Positions 44,666 through 54,252 of a DNA stretch of 64,000 bases are shown here, piece after piece. The DNA is from Candidatus Limnocylindrales bacterium. GTDB taxonomy: Bacteria; Moduliflexota; Moduliflexia; Moduliflexales; JAUQPW01. Position numbers and translations under genes: made by a program. Where the stretch lies: contig DATMBG010000017.1 of NCBI GenBank assembly GCA_035559535.1, positions 92,375-156,374 of the forward strand, given 5' to 3'. A model generated the notes under the pieces. The model searched no databases and had not been told where the DNA came from. It was given only the letters and a program-made list of their open reading frames with translations. Each line of letters opens with the position of its first letter. The first letter of the stretch is position 1.

Positions 44666-45826
44666 TTACATTTCCAATCGAACGAGCTCTCCATTTTTAT
44701 AAGTAACCAGGAAACCTTTTCCAGGTCCCAGAGCTTCATGATCGTCCTTGCTATAAGGTTTAGGAGAAATAGCCGTCACAGCATCGGTGAAATCGTCTGT
44801 TTCTTCTATGGCGTCCCGGATCTTCTTGGGATCAGGTCCTACTTTACTTAAGGCCTTTAACATAAGACGGGTTGCGTCGTAAGTCTGGGCGGTTACAATG
44901 GGATAAAAATCATCCCCATACTCTGCTACCACTTTTTTATGAAATTCCTTGGCCTTTTCACTGTGATCAATGGTATACGAGCTTACCGATACAACCCCCT
45001 CAACGAGTTCTTTACCTCCTAGCTTCACAAAACTGGGAGCGAGAAGCGCCCAGGTATCTACAAAGGGAATTCTATACCCAATCTTGTCCATACTTTTTAA
45101 AATTTGAACAGCTTCGGGAGCCAAAGCAAAGGCCATCAGGCAATCTACCTGGGCTTCTTTTAACCGGGTAAGCTGGGCGGTCATATCCGTATCTCCCACA
45201 GCAAACCTCTGAACTTCCGCAGCCAGTGTGATACCATTTTCTTTTAATTGTTTCAAAGCTTCTTGTCGACCACTTTCCCCCCAGCCGGTTGTATCGTTCA
45301 TAAGACCGACCCTTTGACAGCCTTTCTTTTTAACATATTCTATCATGAGGGCAATCTGAGCACTGTCTACCAGGGACAGGTGAAAGATATAGTTTTTAGG
45401 GGCGTTCTTGTAGCGTTGCGTTAAGGGAACTGCCGTGGCAATGGAGATAATATGAGGTATCTCATACCTTTGGGTTATATCAATGGTAGCCAAAGCAACA
45501 CCACTATTCACCGGACCGATGACTCCGATAACCTTATCCAGGGTAATCAATCGGGTGGTATTCTGAACTCCTTTAGCCGGTTGTGTTTCATCGTCATAGA
45601 CAACTCCAATAACAGGATGCCCCTGATAACCTCCTTGCTCGTTGTATTCTTTGATGGCCAGATTAAAACCCCTCACAGCCGCCTGACCAAAGTCAAAAGT
45701 ACCTCCGGTCAGAGATCCGGAAAAACCTATTTTAATATGATCGGCCAGGGTTTGCGAAGGGTTTATTCCCATGAGGATGAGAAAAAAGATGAGGAAGAGC
45801 ATAAAAAGCCTACCCGTACGTTTCAC
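44666..45826 (-). CDS. livJ: ABC substrate-binding protein, LivJ-like
   Basis: 386-residue periplasmic binding protein, first gene of the liv operon. GTG 45826 lies 7 bases after AGGAGG. A Sec signal peptide (LFMLFLIFFLILMGINPSQT-LA) ends near residue 29. The mature protein starts HIKIGFSGSLTGGTFDFGQA and has VIGVVYDDETQPAKGVQNT, GPVNSGVALATI and GLMNDTTGWGE, as in Peripla_BP_6. The ligand is probably an amino acid or similar acid; sequence alone does not decide. The operon order livJ-livH-livMG-livF is complete. Confidence 0.9.
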   Translation of the reverse strand: MKRTGRLFMLFLIFFLILMGINPSQTLADHIKIGFSGSLTGGTFDFGQAAVRGFNLAIKEYNEQGGYQGHPVIGVVYDDETQPAKGVQNTTRLITLDKVIGVIGPVNSGVALATIDITQRYEIPHIISIATAVPLTQRYKNAPKNYIFHLSLVDSAQIALMIEYVKKKGCQRVGLMNDTTGWGESGRQEALKQLKENGITLAAEVQRFAVGDTDMTAQLTRLKEAQVDCLMAFALAPEAVQILKSMDKIGYRIPFVDTWALLAPSFVKLGGKELVEGVVSVSSYTIDHSEKAKEFHKKVVAEYGDDFYPIVTAQTYDATRLMLKALSKVGPDPKKIRDAIEETDDFTDAVTAISPKPYSKDDHEALGPGKGFLVTYKNGELVRLEM

Positions 45827-45850
45827 GTTTCTACCTCCTGATCACAATAG

Positions 45851-46074
45851 TACCTTGTAAAGTTAGTTTGAATATACCTTAAAAACCTCGTTAGGGGGGA
45901 TTTGTTTATAGCATCTCCAGCCTTATGAGAGGAAGCTCCGTTAGGAGCGACCGGTTCGGAACAGATCCAGCCCAGATCGCTGCTGGGAGAGTCAAATGAG
46001 ATGTTGGGCCTACTCCAAACAATCAGCTCCTGACAGAGCTTTTAAGGATTTATCAAAATTAACTTTACAAGGTA
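45851..46074. repeat. MITE-like element 1 with TACCTTGTAAAGTTA ends
   Basis: TACCTTGTAAAGTTA at 45851-45865 pairs exactly with its reverse complement at 46060-46074. The 224-base interior contains GGAGCGACCGGTTCGGAACA-type dispersed text and no frame. The terminal repeats match element 3 (46240-46406). Confidence 0.7.
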
Positions 46075-46081
46075 GTAGTAC

Positions 46082-46232
46082 ACTGTTTACTTAATTTTGG
46101 CCTCATAGGGTGCTTTCACTCCCTAACTCCCCTCTCCCCCACCCCTTCCCTCCCCGTGGACGGGGAGGGAGAAGAGGGAGGGGGCTGGGGGTGGGGGCTA
46201 CTTAAAAGTTAAGCCAAAACTAAGCAAACAGT
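46082..46232. repeat. MITE-like element 2 with ACTGTTTAC ends and GC hairpin core
   Basis: ACTGTTTACTTAATTTTGGC (46082-46101) pairs with 46213-46232 with two mismatches. The core has a CCCTCCCCGT-N2-ACGGGGAGGG hairpin and C/G-rich blocks. The right half recurs at 61770-61878, ending with the same GCCAAAACTAAG end. Confidence 0.7.
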
Positions 46233-46239
46233 CTAGAAG

Positions 46240-46406
46240 TACCTTATAAAGTTAAATGTGAATAGCTATTCTATCCTACCCTCCAACCCCTCGCGCCCGA
46301 AGCTTAGGGAGAGTTCACCGGGAGCCGGCCTGGAGATCTTCTCGCCCCTCCCCCTTGTGGGAGAAGGGTCGGGGGGGAGGTTACACAGAATTAACTTTAC
46401 AAGGTA
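46240..46406. repeat. MITE-like element 3 with TACCTTATAAAGTTA ends
   Basis: TACCTTATAAAGTTA (46240-46254) and its partner TAACTTTACAAGGTA (46392-46406) are the same terminal repeats as element 1. The three elements lie end to end and fill most of the 693-base gap between livJ (45826) and tyrS (46520). No gene is seen in this gap. Confidence 0.7.
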
Positions 46407-46519
46407 GTAAAGGCGAAGTATCCATGATTACCCCTGAACACTTCGTCCCTATACACGGTTCTTATTGATTTTAGTTCATTTTAAAGTTTATAAAATGTCA
46501 ACAGAAAAATGGAAGTCCC

Positions 46520-47740
46520 TTACTTCCGTCCAACAACTTTAAGGAACCGACGCTTACCAACCTTTAAAATAAAATCTCTGTTGAGGGGTAATTCCAGATT
46601 TTCATCCTGAACTCGTTCACCATTCAAACTTACGGCACCTTGGGCAATAAGTCGTCGGGCATCGGTATTGCTGGTTGCCATTCCCGATGAAACCAAAAGC
46701 TTGACAATCCAGATCTTATCCCCTTGAACCTCCGGGGTATACTCCTGGATTTCAGAGGGAACTTCTTTTTCCACAAAGATTCGATCGAATTCGGCTTCTG
46801 CTTTCTTAGCGTCTTCGGCAGAGTGGTAAATCGTAACAATCTCACGGGCCAGTCTCCGCTTTAAATCCCGGGGATTTACTTGAGGATTTTGGAGATCTGC
46901 TTTGATCCGGGCCAATTCTTCTTCAGAAGTATCGGTTAGAAGCTCGAAGTAATCATAGATCAATTTATCCGGTATCGAGAGGATTTTCCCATACATTTCT
47001 TGAGGTGGATCGGTAATTCCTACATAATTGTTCAAGGATTTACTCATTTTCTCTACCCCATCCAGACCTGTAAGGATGGGGGTTGTTACAATCACTTGAG
47101 GCTCTTGTCCATATTCTCGCTGAATATCTCGACCTACCAGCAAATTAAAAGTTTGATCTGTCCCACCCAATTCAACGTCCGCTTGTAAGGCAACCGAATC
47201 CATGGCCTGGGCCAGGGGATAGAGGAGTTCATGGATACTGATAGGTTCTCCTCGGATAAACCGGTTATGAAAATCATCCCGTTCTAACATTCGAGCCACC
47301 GTATATTTGCTGGCCAGTCTGATTACATCTTCAAAGGTCATCTTACCCAGCCATTGGGAGTTGTAAACAATACGGGCCCTGGTAGGATCTAAAACCTTAG
47401 AAGCCTGTTCAAAGTAGCTTTGCCCATTAAGCCGGGTTTCCTCCAAAGTCAGGGCAGGACGGGTTTTACTTCGCCCCGAAGGATCTCCAATCATTCCAGT
47501 AAAGTCTCCAATAACCAGGATGGCTTCATGGCCCAGATCCTGAAACTGACGGAGCTTCCTTAACACAACCGTATGTCCGAGATGCAGATCAGGCCGACTG
47601 GGATCACATCCTAGCTTTACCTTTAAGGGTTTATTTTCCTTGAGGGATCGTTCGATCTTTTTAGCTAAATCCTCTTCCGGCAAAACCATAACCGTTCCAC
47701 GTTTAATCTTCTTAAGTTGCTCTGATACCGTTAGTTTCAT
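46520..47740 (-). CDS. tyrS: Tyrosyl-tRNA synthetase
   Basis: 406-residue class I aminoacyl-tRNA synthetase charging tRNA-Tyr. HIGH-like motif [10 protein letters not shown] (about 50-59), the tyrosine-site stretch [16 protein letters not shown] and KMSKS in [15 protein letters not shown]. The C-terminal S4 RNA-binding domain (from about 345, [20 protein letters not shown] and VSLNGERV) is intact. Length and the HLGH and [12 protein letters not shown] text fit the shorter TyrS subclass (TyrZ-like). It is a single gene with AT-rich flanks; the adjacent ABM gene is on the same strand 117 bases upstream. Confidence 0.95.
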   Translation of the reverse strand: MKLTVSEQLKKIKRGTVMVLPEEDLAKKIERSLKENKPLKVKLGCDPSRPDLHLGHTVVLRKLRQFQDLGHEAILVIGDFTGMIGDPSGRSKTRPALTLEETRLNGQSYFEQASKVLDPTRARIVYNSQWLGKMTFEDVIRLASKYTVARMLERDDFHNRFIRGEPISIHELLYPLAQAMDSVALQADVELGGTDQTFNLLVGRDIQREYGQEPQVIVTTPILTGLDGVEKMSKSLNNYVGITDPPQEMYGKILSIPDKLIYDYFELLTDTSEEELARIKADLQNPQVNPRDLKRRLAREIVTIYHSAEDAKKAEAEFDRIFVEKEVPSEIQEYTPEVQGDKIWIVKLLVSSGMATSNTDARRLIAQGAVSLNGERVQDENLELPLNRDFILKVGKRRFLKVVGRK

Positions 47741-47857
47741 ATCCAGAATCTATCTGAAAAGTTCCTGAAAAGAGTCCCTGATTTTACCGATATTTTATGG
47801 ACTAAGTTCTGCCACATACCAGGATCAGGACTTTTCTGATAGATATGCCGATTTATT

Positions 47858-48151
47858 TTATGGATCTACCTGTTCAAAGTGCTCAACTTGCGGTGGAGGG
47901 TTAAAATAGGGATTCATAAAAGCCCTCCATTCCTTATATCCTTCAGAACCCCGAAACCCTACGGTATGGGCCTCTAAGGTTTGCCATCGGACCAATAACT
48001 GATATTTTCCTTTAACCTCCAGGCATCTTTGAAGTTCATGGGAAATATAGCCCGGAGTAGAGGCCAGGATCCTAACAGCTTTTTTAAAGGTGTCTTCAAA
48101 AGCCTGCATCTGATCTTCTTTAACGGAAATGGTTGCAATTTCTAATATCAT
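47858..48151 (-). CDS. Antibiotic biosynthesis monooxygenase (ABM) domain protein
   Basis: 97-residue ferredoxin-like fold protein. It begins MILEIATISVKEDQMQAFED, with the family-typical TPGYISHELQRCLE and YQLLVRWQTLEAHTVGFRGS and a C-terminal EHFEQV. ABM proteins act as quinol/heme oxygenases or in small-molecule clearance; no specific role is fixed. It lies 28 bases downstream of the thioesterase gene, with a GGAGGGAAG ribosome site, so the two form a pair. Confidence 0.85.
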   Translation of the reverse strand: MILEIATISVKEDQMQAFEDTFKKAVRILASTPGYISHELQRCLEVKGKYQLLVRWQTLEAHTVGFRGSEGYKEWRAFMNPYFNPPPQVEHFEQVDP

Positions 48152-48179
48152 CTTCCCTCCTTTTTATTCCTTAAAGACC

Positions 48180-48602
48180 TTATCCTTGTTTTGTATAAGG
48201 TAAAAGGGCTTCGACTATTTCCTGAGGTATTTTAGTAGGTTTACCCTCCAGGTCGAGAAAAACTCCTGTATTATAGGCTTCAACCAGTACCTTAGAGGTC
48301 TTTCGGTTTATAATCTGTTGATGCCAGGTACCCCGTACCCTCCTGGCTTCTGAAACATAACTTCTGACTTCTAGTTCATCTCCAAGCAGTGCCGGGTGTT
48401 TAAACTTAATATTTAGTTCTTTAACGAGGATGATGATTCCGAGTTCTTTAAGCCTTGGGACTGTGTACCCTAAGGAGGACATAGCCTCATCGATGGCAGT
48501 TTCCAGATAATGGAAATATACAGCATTATTTACATGGCCAAAAGAGTCCAGTTCATATTTACGGACTTTGAGAAAGAAAGAGAAAGTTTTGGGTTCTTTC
48601 AT
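48180..48602 (-). CDS. Acyl-CoA thioesterase, 4HBT hotdog fold
   Basis: 140 residues. The 4HBT motif reads RKYELDSFGHVNNAVYFHYLETA, with the catalytic Asp and the His-Val-Asn stretch as in YbgC/FadM-like enzymes, then IKFKHPALLGDELEV and VEAYNTGVFLDLEGK. It hydrolyses acyl-CoA thioesters. Start ATG 48602. It is followed by the ABM gene. The 252-base gap to the PPOX gene contains a terminator hairpin. Confidence 0.87.
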   Translation of the reverse strand: MKEPKTFSFFLKVRKYELDSFGHVNNAVYFHYLETAIDEAMSSLGYTVPRLKELGIIILVKELNIKFKHPALLGDELEVRSYVSEARRVRGTWHQQIINRKTSKVLVEAYNTGVFLDLEGKPTKIPQEIVEALLPYTKQG

Positions 48603-48792
48603 AATCGAGATCTCAAGGGCCCTCGAGAACGGATTGGGACGTCAATATCTGAACCTGGTTCTGCATTCCCTTGAGCTTGTATGTGATGAAGTACTTCTGG
48701 ACTAATCACTCACCCTACAAATACTCAAAACGGTGATATCACACGCATTAAAAGTTATAGATAAGAATCTCGATGATTTTCATAAAAGGGGT

Positions 48793-48823
48793 AAGGAAGG
48801 CGACCAATCGGTCGTCCTTCCTT
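48793..48823 (-). terminator. Terminator-like hairpin after the PPOX gene
   Basis: AAGGAAGGCGACC pairs with GGTCGTCCTTCCTT (one bulge) across a short loop. It sits just past the stop of the minus-strand gene at 48855. The T-run on the minus strand is poor, so confidence is moderate. Confidence 0.5.
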
Positions 48824-48854
48824 TGTTACAATGTAGGATGTTCTTGAATTTAAT

Positions 48855-49256
48855 CTAACCTCCCGAGATTCCCACCTTTTCCGGTGCGATCTTTATAATA
48901 ACCCGTTGTTCTCCAGGCTGGCGGTAAGGATATTTATCTACTCCTAAATACTTCTTTGCCAGCTTATCGATATGGGCATCGGCACCGTCCTGGGTCATTT
49001 CAACTACACGTCCGCGAATCATCACCTCCTGATAAGGATTTTGAGAATTGGTAATAGATAAAGCAACCCGTGGGTCCCGACGGAGGTTTCTTTCTTTAAG
49101 ACGTCCTCTGGCGGTATTGAAAAGAATATAACGCCCATCGGTATCTATCCAGACCACGCTTACCTGGGGGGAACCATCCGGCATAAGGGTAGCCACGCTG
49201 GCAAAGTTTTTTCCTTCGGTCATGAGCTTACGGGCTAATTCAGGTAATTCTACCAT
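48855..49256 (-). CDS. PPOX-class split-barrel flavin/F420-dependent protein
   Basis: 133 residues. It follows the pyridoxamine-oxidase-like fold: LARKLMTEGKNFASVATLMP, DGSPQVSVVWIDTDGRYILF, NTARGRLKERNLRRDPRVAL and VMIRGRVVEMTQDG, the order seen in the PPOX class F420-dependent family. The flavin or F420 preference is not decided by this text. It is monocistronic, 93 bases downstream of sbcC's stop (same strand). Role unknown beyond redox or detoxification chemistry. Confidence 0.82.
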   Translation of the reverse strand: MVELPELARKLMTEGKNFASVATLMPDGSPQVSVVWIDTDGRYILFNTARGRLKERNLRRDPRVALSITNSQNPYQEVMIRGRVVEMTQDGADAHIDKLAKKYLGVDKYPYRQPGEQRVIIKIAPEKVGISGG

Positions 49257-49348
49257 TATTTCCTCCTTTTGGGTATTGCCACAAAAATCTAGAGTATCTG
49301 GAAAAAATCTCTTTTTAAACTCTGGATTTTCGGGCCCCTGTAACTAAT

Positions 49349-52300
49349 TTAACGGATAATCTGATAAGAAGAGCCTATATCTGGAAATTTAGTCACTTCG
49401 ATTCTTACCGGAAAGGCATTTTTAAGGGTATCCAGGTGGGTAATGATTAAAATTTTATCGAAATCATCCTGAATGGCCCGGATGGCTTCAATGAGCTGCT
49501 CTAATCCTTGAGCATCCTGGGTACTGAATCCCTCGTCAATAAATAAGGTTCTGAGTTTGGTTCCAGCCCGTTTGGCTAAGAGTTTAGAAAGGGCTATACG
49601 CAAAGCAAAGTTGGTTCGGAAACTCTCTCCCCCGCTATATAACTCCAGATCTCGCGTCCCAAGCTCATCACTGACTTTGATATCCAGTGTTTCTTTGATT
49701 CCTCCACTTTTCTTATCTCGGAGAGATTCGATGGTGATATGGGCCCGATGATCGGTTAATTGGGATAAAATAGCGTTGGCTTCATCTTCCAACTCTGGAA
49801 TAGCATTTTCAATGATGAGGGCTTGAATTCCATCTTTTCCAAAAGCCGTTGTCAATTTTTCATAAATAAATTGATCTTTACGAGCAGCCTGCCATTGAAC
49901 CGCAACCTCTTGTCGCTTCTCCTCCAGTTCAAGACAACGCCGATATTTGCTTTGGAGAACCCCCCGCTCCTCGAGTCTTTGATCCCGGCCCTTTTCCCAG
50001 GTTTTTAGCCGATCTTCTTGTACCTGGATCTCTTCTTCCAACTTCGGAAGCCGCTTGAGATCTTGTTGTAGTTCTTCTATTTTTTGCAGAAGATCCTTCT
50101 GGAGGTTTTCTTTTGCCATTCGGGTTTCTTCAGAACGCTGAAGGGCTTCCCGGACCAGATTGATTTTTTCTTCAGCCTGAACCAACTGATCTCTTTCCCC
50201 CAAGGTGGGATAGAGCTTTTGAAGCTCTTCTTTTATTTTTCTATGGGTTTCTTCCTCATAACCCAAACTCTGAATTTTGGCCTGTAGCTCTCGAAGTTGA
50301 ATTTGCTCTGATACGGCATAATCGCGATTCTGAAGCATCTCCGAGATCTTAGAAATCTCCTCCTGGATCGTTGGAAGCGTCTCATAGAGTTTTTGATGTT
50401 GGACACGGGTAGTTTCGAGCCGATCTTTGTCCAATTCAAAATGGCTCAAATCCTTTACCCTCTGTTTTATGGCCTGATATTCTTCCTTGCTATATCCCAG
50501 AGCTTTGATATCTTCTTTAAGGAGCTTTAAGGCCTGTTGGATTTCAGAGGCATAATTTCCTTTCTGAATCTGGTCTTTTAAACCTTCAATCTTTCCTCCG
50601 AGCTCCAGAAGTTTTCCTTTGGATAATAAAATTTCTTGATAATCGGCTTCGACCCTGGCCAGATCTTGCTGCACTTTAGGGAGATCCTGCAGTTTTTTCT
50701 TCATCTCTTCATACTGTAAGCGAAGTTTGGCTAGCTCCGCTTCTTCCCTTAGGATCTGCCGTTCCAGTTCTTCTTTTTTACTTTGGGCCTTCGAGAGTTC
50801 ATCGATTAGCCTGGCCTCTAAAACAGCTCTTTTACTTTCAGTCAGGTCAGACTCACAAACTGGACATCGGGCCTGCGTGTCCCTTTGCAGGATGGAAAGT
50901 TTGCCGGAGAGTTCCGGGATTTTTTCTTGCACCAAAATGTTTAATTGATTTTTCAGGTTTTCGAGGGATACTTTCAGCTGGTTCCCTCGTTCAACAACTT
51001 GTTCTTTATCCTTTTCCAGAGTCTCTAGGTCGGATTTTAGGGTTTGAAGCTGATCCAGTCGAGTTTTTTGTCGGAATTCTTGGCTGACCTTCCCTCGAAG
51101 TTCTTTGGCTTGCTGATTAAGGGCCTGGATTTCTGCTTGAAGTTGGGTTTTGATGGCTTCGATCTGGTGTTCCAGATCCCACGCTTTTCTCTCCAATTCT
51201 TCCAGTCGATTTCGTTTTTCTTCCCAAATTTCCTCCCTCTTGCGAATCTCTTGTAAGTCTCTATAACCTTGTTCGATTTCCTGGGATTTGTTTAAGATCA
51301 ATTCTGCTTCTTGAATTCTTGACTGTATTTGGGCCAGATTGGTTTCCCATCGCTCTTTACGTTTCTCTAACTCATGTTGGGCCTTTTGAATTGCCTTTTC
51401 TAGAATACTTCTTTCGGATTCGAGATTTCGTAACTGCTTCCATTTTTCGGTGTAAATTTCTTCCTGGCGGTGCAGTTCCTGATATTTCTGATAATTTTCC
51501 AGGATTTCTTCCTTACGCTGAATAATCCGTTCGTAGGCTATAACCTGTTCCTGCTGATCCTGGATTTGCTTAACCAGCATCTTCAGATCCGAGTTTATCT
51601 GTTGGACTTGGAGATTAAGATCTGTTAAGTTATGTTTTTTACCGTTCAAGAGATTCTTTTCCTCTTTTAAAGCTTCCAGTTTTTTCGAATTTTCCTCTAT
51701 TTGCCGGGAAAGGGTCGTAAGGGTTAACTCTAGATCTTCTATCTGACTTCGATAAACCTCTTTCTGAGCCAGTTCCCTGTCTATATCCTCCAGGATTTTT
51801 TGCTGTTGCTCACAAAATTTTTTAGCTTCTTCGGCATGGGATTTAGCCAACCTGGCCAGTTCATCATATCTGGATAGGCCCAGGATTTCTGTGAAGATGG
51901 CTTTTCGGTCTGTAGCCCCTTTTTGGATGAACTCATCGGCTCGCCCTTGAAGGATGAAAGCGGAATTAATGAAAGTATCATAGCTCATTCCCAGGAGTTT
52001 TCTGATTTTCTCCTGGGTTTCTCCAATTTTACTTCCCCCAATGGGGATAAAATTGCCCGTTGCTTCGTTCAGAAGTTGAAGTTCAAGGATAGGTTTACTT
52101 TTTTTTACTTTGCTGAACTTTCGAATGACCCGATATCGCGCCCCTTCCAGGTCAAATTCGAATTCTACCTCCATATCGGTAGTTCCCAGGCGAACGAGAC
52201 CTTCATCGGGCTTTTTCTGTCCAGGACCTTTTCGAGCTTCTCCCCAAAGGGCCCAGGTTATGGCATCTAGGAGGGCAGATTTACCGTGACCGTTATTACC

Positions 52301-52396
52301 CGACAGACAGGCCACATGAAATTCTGTGAAATCTAAAGGAGCAACATTTTCACCATAGCTTAAGAAATTTTTAAGGGTCAACTTAACAGGGATCAT
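49349..52396 (-). CDS. sbcC: DNA double-strand-break nuclease ATPase subunit SbcC (Rad50-like)
   Basis: 1015-residue SMC-like ATPase. The N-terminal half has Walker A SGNNGHGKSALLDAITWALW; long coiled coils (about 180-500 and 515-830) flank the zinc-hook Cys pair CPVCESDL near residue 509; the C-terminal half has YSGGESFRTNFALRIALSKL, Walker B TLFIDEGF and ILIITHLD. It forms the SbcCD/Mre11-Rad50 complex with the product of 52480-53742 and clears DNA hairpins and protein-blocked ends. It starts at ATG 52396, 83 bases after sbcD, in a gap filled by a palindromic octamer repeat. Confidence 0.95.
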   Translation of the reverse strand: MIPVKLTLKNFLSYGENVAPLDFTEFHVACLSGNNGHGKSALLDAITWALWGEARKGPGQKKPDEGLVRLGTTDMEVEFEFDLEGARYRVIRKFSKVKKSKPILELQLLNEATGNFIPIGGSKIGETQEKIRKLLGMSYDTFINSAFILQGRADEFIQKGATDRKAIFTEILGLSRYDELARLAKSHAEEAKKFCEQQQKILEDIDRELAQKEVYRSQIEDLELTLTTLSRQIEENSKKLEALKEEKNLLNGKKHNLTDLNLQVQQINSDLKMLVKQIQDQQEQVIAYERIIQRKEEILENYQKYQELHRQEEIYTEKWKQLRNLESERSILEKAIQKAQHELEKRKERWETNLAQIQSRIQEAELILNKSQEIEQGYRDLQEIRKREEIWEEKRNRLEELERKAWDLEHQIEAIKTQLQAEIQALNQQAKELRGKVSQEFRQKTRLDQLQTLKSDLETLEKDKEQVVERGNQLKVSLENLKNQLNILVQEKIPELSGKLSILQRDTQARCPVCESDLTESKRAVLEARLIDELSKAQSKKEELERQILREEAELAKLRLQYEEMKKKLQDLPKVQQDLARVEADYQEILLSKGKLLELGGKIEGLKDQIQKGNYASEIQQALKLLKEDIKALGYSKEEYQAIKQRVKDLSHFELDKDRLETTRVQHQKLYETLPTIQEEISKISEMLQNRDYAVSEQIQLRELQAKIQSLGYEEETHRKIKEELQKLYPTLGERDQLVQAEEKINLVREALQRSEETRMAKENLQKDLLQKIEELQQDLKRLPKLEEEIQVQEDRLKTWEKGRDQRLEERGVLQSKYRRCLELEEKRQEVAVQWQAARKDQFIYEKLTTAFGKDGIQALIIENAIPELEDEANAILSQLTDHRAHITIESLRDKKSGGIKETLDIKVSDELGTRDLELYSGGESFRTNFALRIALSKLLAKRAGTKLRTLFIDEGFSTQDAQGLEQLIEAIRAIQDDFDKILIITHLDTLKNAFPVRIEVTKFPDIGSSYQIIR

Positions 52397-52403
52397 TCAT
52401 TTT

Positions 52404-52500
52404 TGGTGACACGGCGATACGAAGATTCGGGAACAAAGAGATAGCTTATTTATAGTGCTGTGTTCCTGCCCATGTTCCCTCATTCTTCGCATCTCTGCGT
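52404..52500. repeat. Octamer inverted array (class 2), overlapping the sbcD 3' end
   Basis: The left part has GACACGGCGATACGAAG text; the right part runs in 8-base steps (CCATGTTC, CCTCATTC, TTCGCATC, TCTGCGTT, TCCGTATC, CCTC). The arms are complementary. It encodes the last residues of SbcD and lies in the gap before sbcC. The related inserted copy in nurA is at 58579-58771. Confidence 0.65.
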
Positions 52501-53742
52501 TTCCGTATCCCTCATAAGCTCCTGCTCCAATCTGGCGGCATAGCTCTTTAAATCCTCGGCATAGGGTTGTAGGTCTGGATTATTGAAAATATATTTATCC
52601 AGAGCTTCCAGCATTCCGAGGCTCTCCGAGATAGGAATCCGCATGGTTCGTTTGACATTTTCCGTTTTGCGAATAATACCGGCCACCAGAAAGGCCGGTT
52701 CTAGGGCAGCCCGGACCCGTTTGAGATCCACCAGACTCTCTCGTTCTTCATCAACCGTATAGAAGATCCGAACCACCGCGCCGTTTAGTTTGGGACGGTG
52801 TTTATCAATTTCTTGAAGGATATCCTGGGTGGGATCCTCTTTATTTGTAATATTTACCCCAATGGTTAAGAAAGGTCGGGCACAGGTAGGAAGAAACCGA
52901 TAGGAAGCCTCTCCCTTTTTTAGGGAAACCATACAGAAGCCCTTTTCATCAAATTCTTCTCCGAAATCTACCCGATCGATACTTCCCGGATAAACCACAG
53001 GTGGATGACCACCGGGATTGAGGTTTTGGTGCTTGTGAATATGCCCCAGAGCAACGTAATCAAAAGCAGGATTGGCAAGGGCACCGGTCAAGAAAACAGG
53101 ATCTTTACCGATCATGGCAGATCGCTCAGAACCGGAATAGGTAGCTTCAGCCGCGGCCAGATGGGCCAAAAGAACCGAAGGAATTTGAGGATCCAGACGT
53201 TGGGCATAGAAATCAATGATTCCGGTATAACTCTCTTCGATTTTCCTGGTAATTTCTTCATCGGTCAGATGTTTATATTCCTGTCGGGTCAGAAGTACAT
53301 GTCGGGTTGGCCAGGGAAGACCCAGGATCTGCACAGGTCCGCTTCTGGTTTCGACCGTTATAAGCTCCGGACGGGTTATGACCCGATAAAGCTTTTCAGA
53401 TCCCAGGGTTTTAAAAATATCCAGGGCAGAAGCTTTTCCATAGGCAGCCGGAATATCATGATTTCCCGTTACCATAACGACGGGAATTCCGGCATCGGCT
53501 AACTTCCGGATTTTTGCCGCAAATTCTCGCTGATGGGTTGGATTAGGATCTGCGGTCCGATAAGCATCTCCTGCGAAAAGAGCCAGATCCACTCCTTCGG
53601 CAAGGGCAGTATCAACGGCAAACTCCAGGCACTTCACAAAATCCCTGAGGCGGGTATGAAGTCCTGTTTCAGGATCAATACGCCCGTAATTTTCCATGCC
53701 AATATGAGTATCGGAGATATGTAAAACTTTAAGGGGTTTCAT
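52480..53742 (-). CDS. sbcD: DNA double-strand-break nuclease SbcD (Mre11-like)
   Basis: 420-residue calcineurin-like nuclease. The metal motifs lie in HISDTHIGMENYGRI, ALFAGDAYRTADPN, MVTGNHD, LLAHLAAAEATYSG and ALGHIHKHQ. The N-terminal nuclease domain is followed by a capping domain (about 260-350) and helices that contact SbcC. The last ten residues (MRDTETQRCEE-like) are encoded by the repeat at 52404-52500, so the C-terminal tail may be a recent addition. It is upstream of sbcC on the same strand. Start ATG 53742. Confidence 0.93.
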   Translation of the reverse strand: MKPLKVLHISDTHIGMENYGRIDPETGLHTRLRDFVKCLEFAVDTALAEGVDLALFAGDAYRTADPNPTHQREFAAKIRKLADAGIPVVMVTGNHDIPAAYGKASALDIFKTLGSEKLYRVITRPELITVETRSGPVQILGLPWPTRHVLLTRQEYKHLTDEEITRKIEESYTGIIDFYAQRLDPQIPSVLLAHLAAAEATYSGSERSAMIGKDPVFLTGALANPAFDYVALGHIHKHQNLNPGGHPPVVYPGSIDRVDFGEEFDEKGFCMVSLKKGEASYRFLPTCARPFLTIGVNITNKEDPTQDILQEIDKHRPKLNGAVVRIFYTVDEERESLVDLKRVRAALEPAFLVAGIIRKTENVKRTMRIPISESLGMLEALDKYIFNNPDLQPYAEDLKSYAARLEQELMRDTETQRCEE

Positions 53743-54208
53743 GCTTATCCCCCCATTCTAAATTATTGGTTAAAGAAAAACCTATTTACCTAAGCAGTTA
53801 CCTGAACCTTAGGATTCTCCACCGTAAGCCTGAGATAATCAGGAGCTAACTCTTTACAAAACATATCTATAGAAGTATCGGATTTGATCTTAAAAGTCAA
53901 CTCTATTTTTATAGAATAGGGAGATCTCTTTCATGCGAAAATCACCTTAGAATTTCCATGTTTTGGGAGAACCTGGAAGATCATGACTGTTTCTTATAAA
54001 AATCGCTTTAGGATTTTCTCGGGAATTAATAAAGGTTTTGCTCAAAGGCTAGTCTTGACAAGAGGTCTTGATTGTGTCAAAAATAAGGGCAAGATGACTC
54101 TTAATTTCTTTCGTATGGATTGGAAATGATAGTAACCTGTATAGGCCGATTCCCCGATTCCCTTCCCTTGTAAGGAACGGGGCCGGGAGTTAGGTTGCTT
54201 TTTAAAGG
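53743..54208. other. Intergenic, divergent promoter region
   Basis: Between sbcD (minus) and a binding-protein gene (plus). TTGACA-N14-TGTCAA (54055-54080) forms an inverted pair that includes a possible -35 box for the plus-strand gene. A minus-strand stretch (53790-53935) encodes a short peptide-like frame without a start codon. Confidence 0.45.
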
Positions 54209-54234
54209 GCAAATGGGAAATAGCACCCATTTGC
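54209..54234. promoter_or_regulatory. Inverted repeat just upstream of the orphan livJ
   Basis: GCAAATGGG-N8-CCCATTTGC, perfect 9-bp arms, ends 18 bases before the ATG and 2 bases before the GAAGAGGAGGG ribosome site. It could be an operator or a leader hairpin that controls translation; no regulator can be assigned. Confidence 0.55.
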
Positions 54235-54252
54235 GATGAAGAGGAGGGCATT

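Noticed and set aside
53790..53935. Minus-strand stretch encoding KSDTSIDMFCKELAPDYLRL-like text
   Set aside because: Protein-like but without a usable start codon or ribosome site, and preceded by TGA; at most a relic too short to name.
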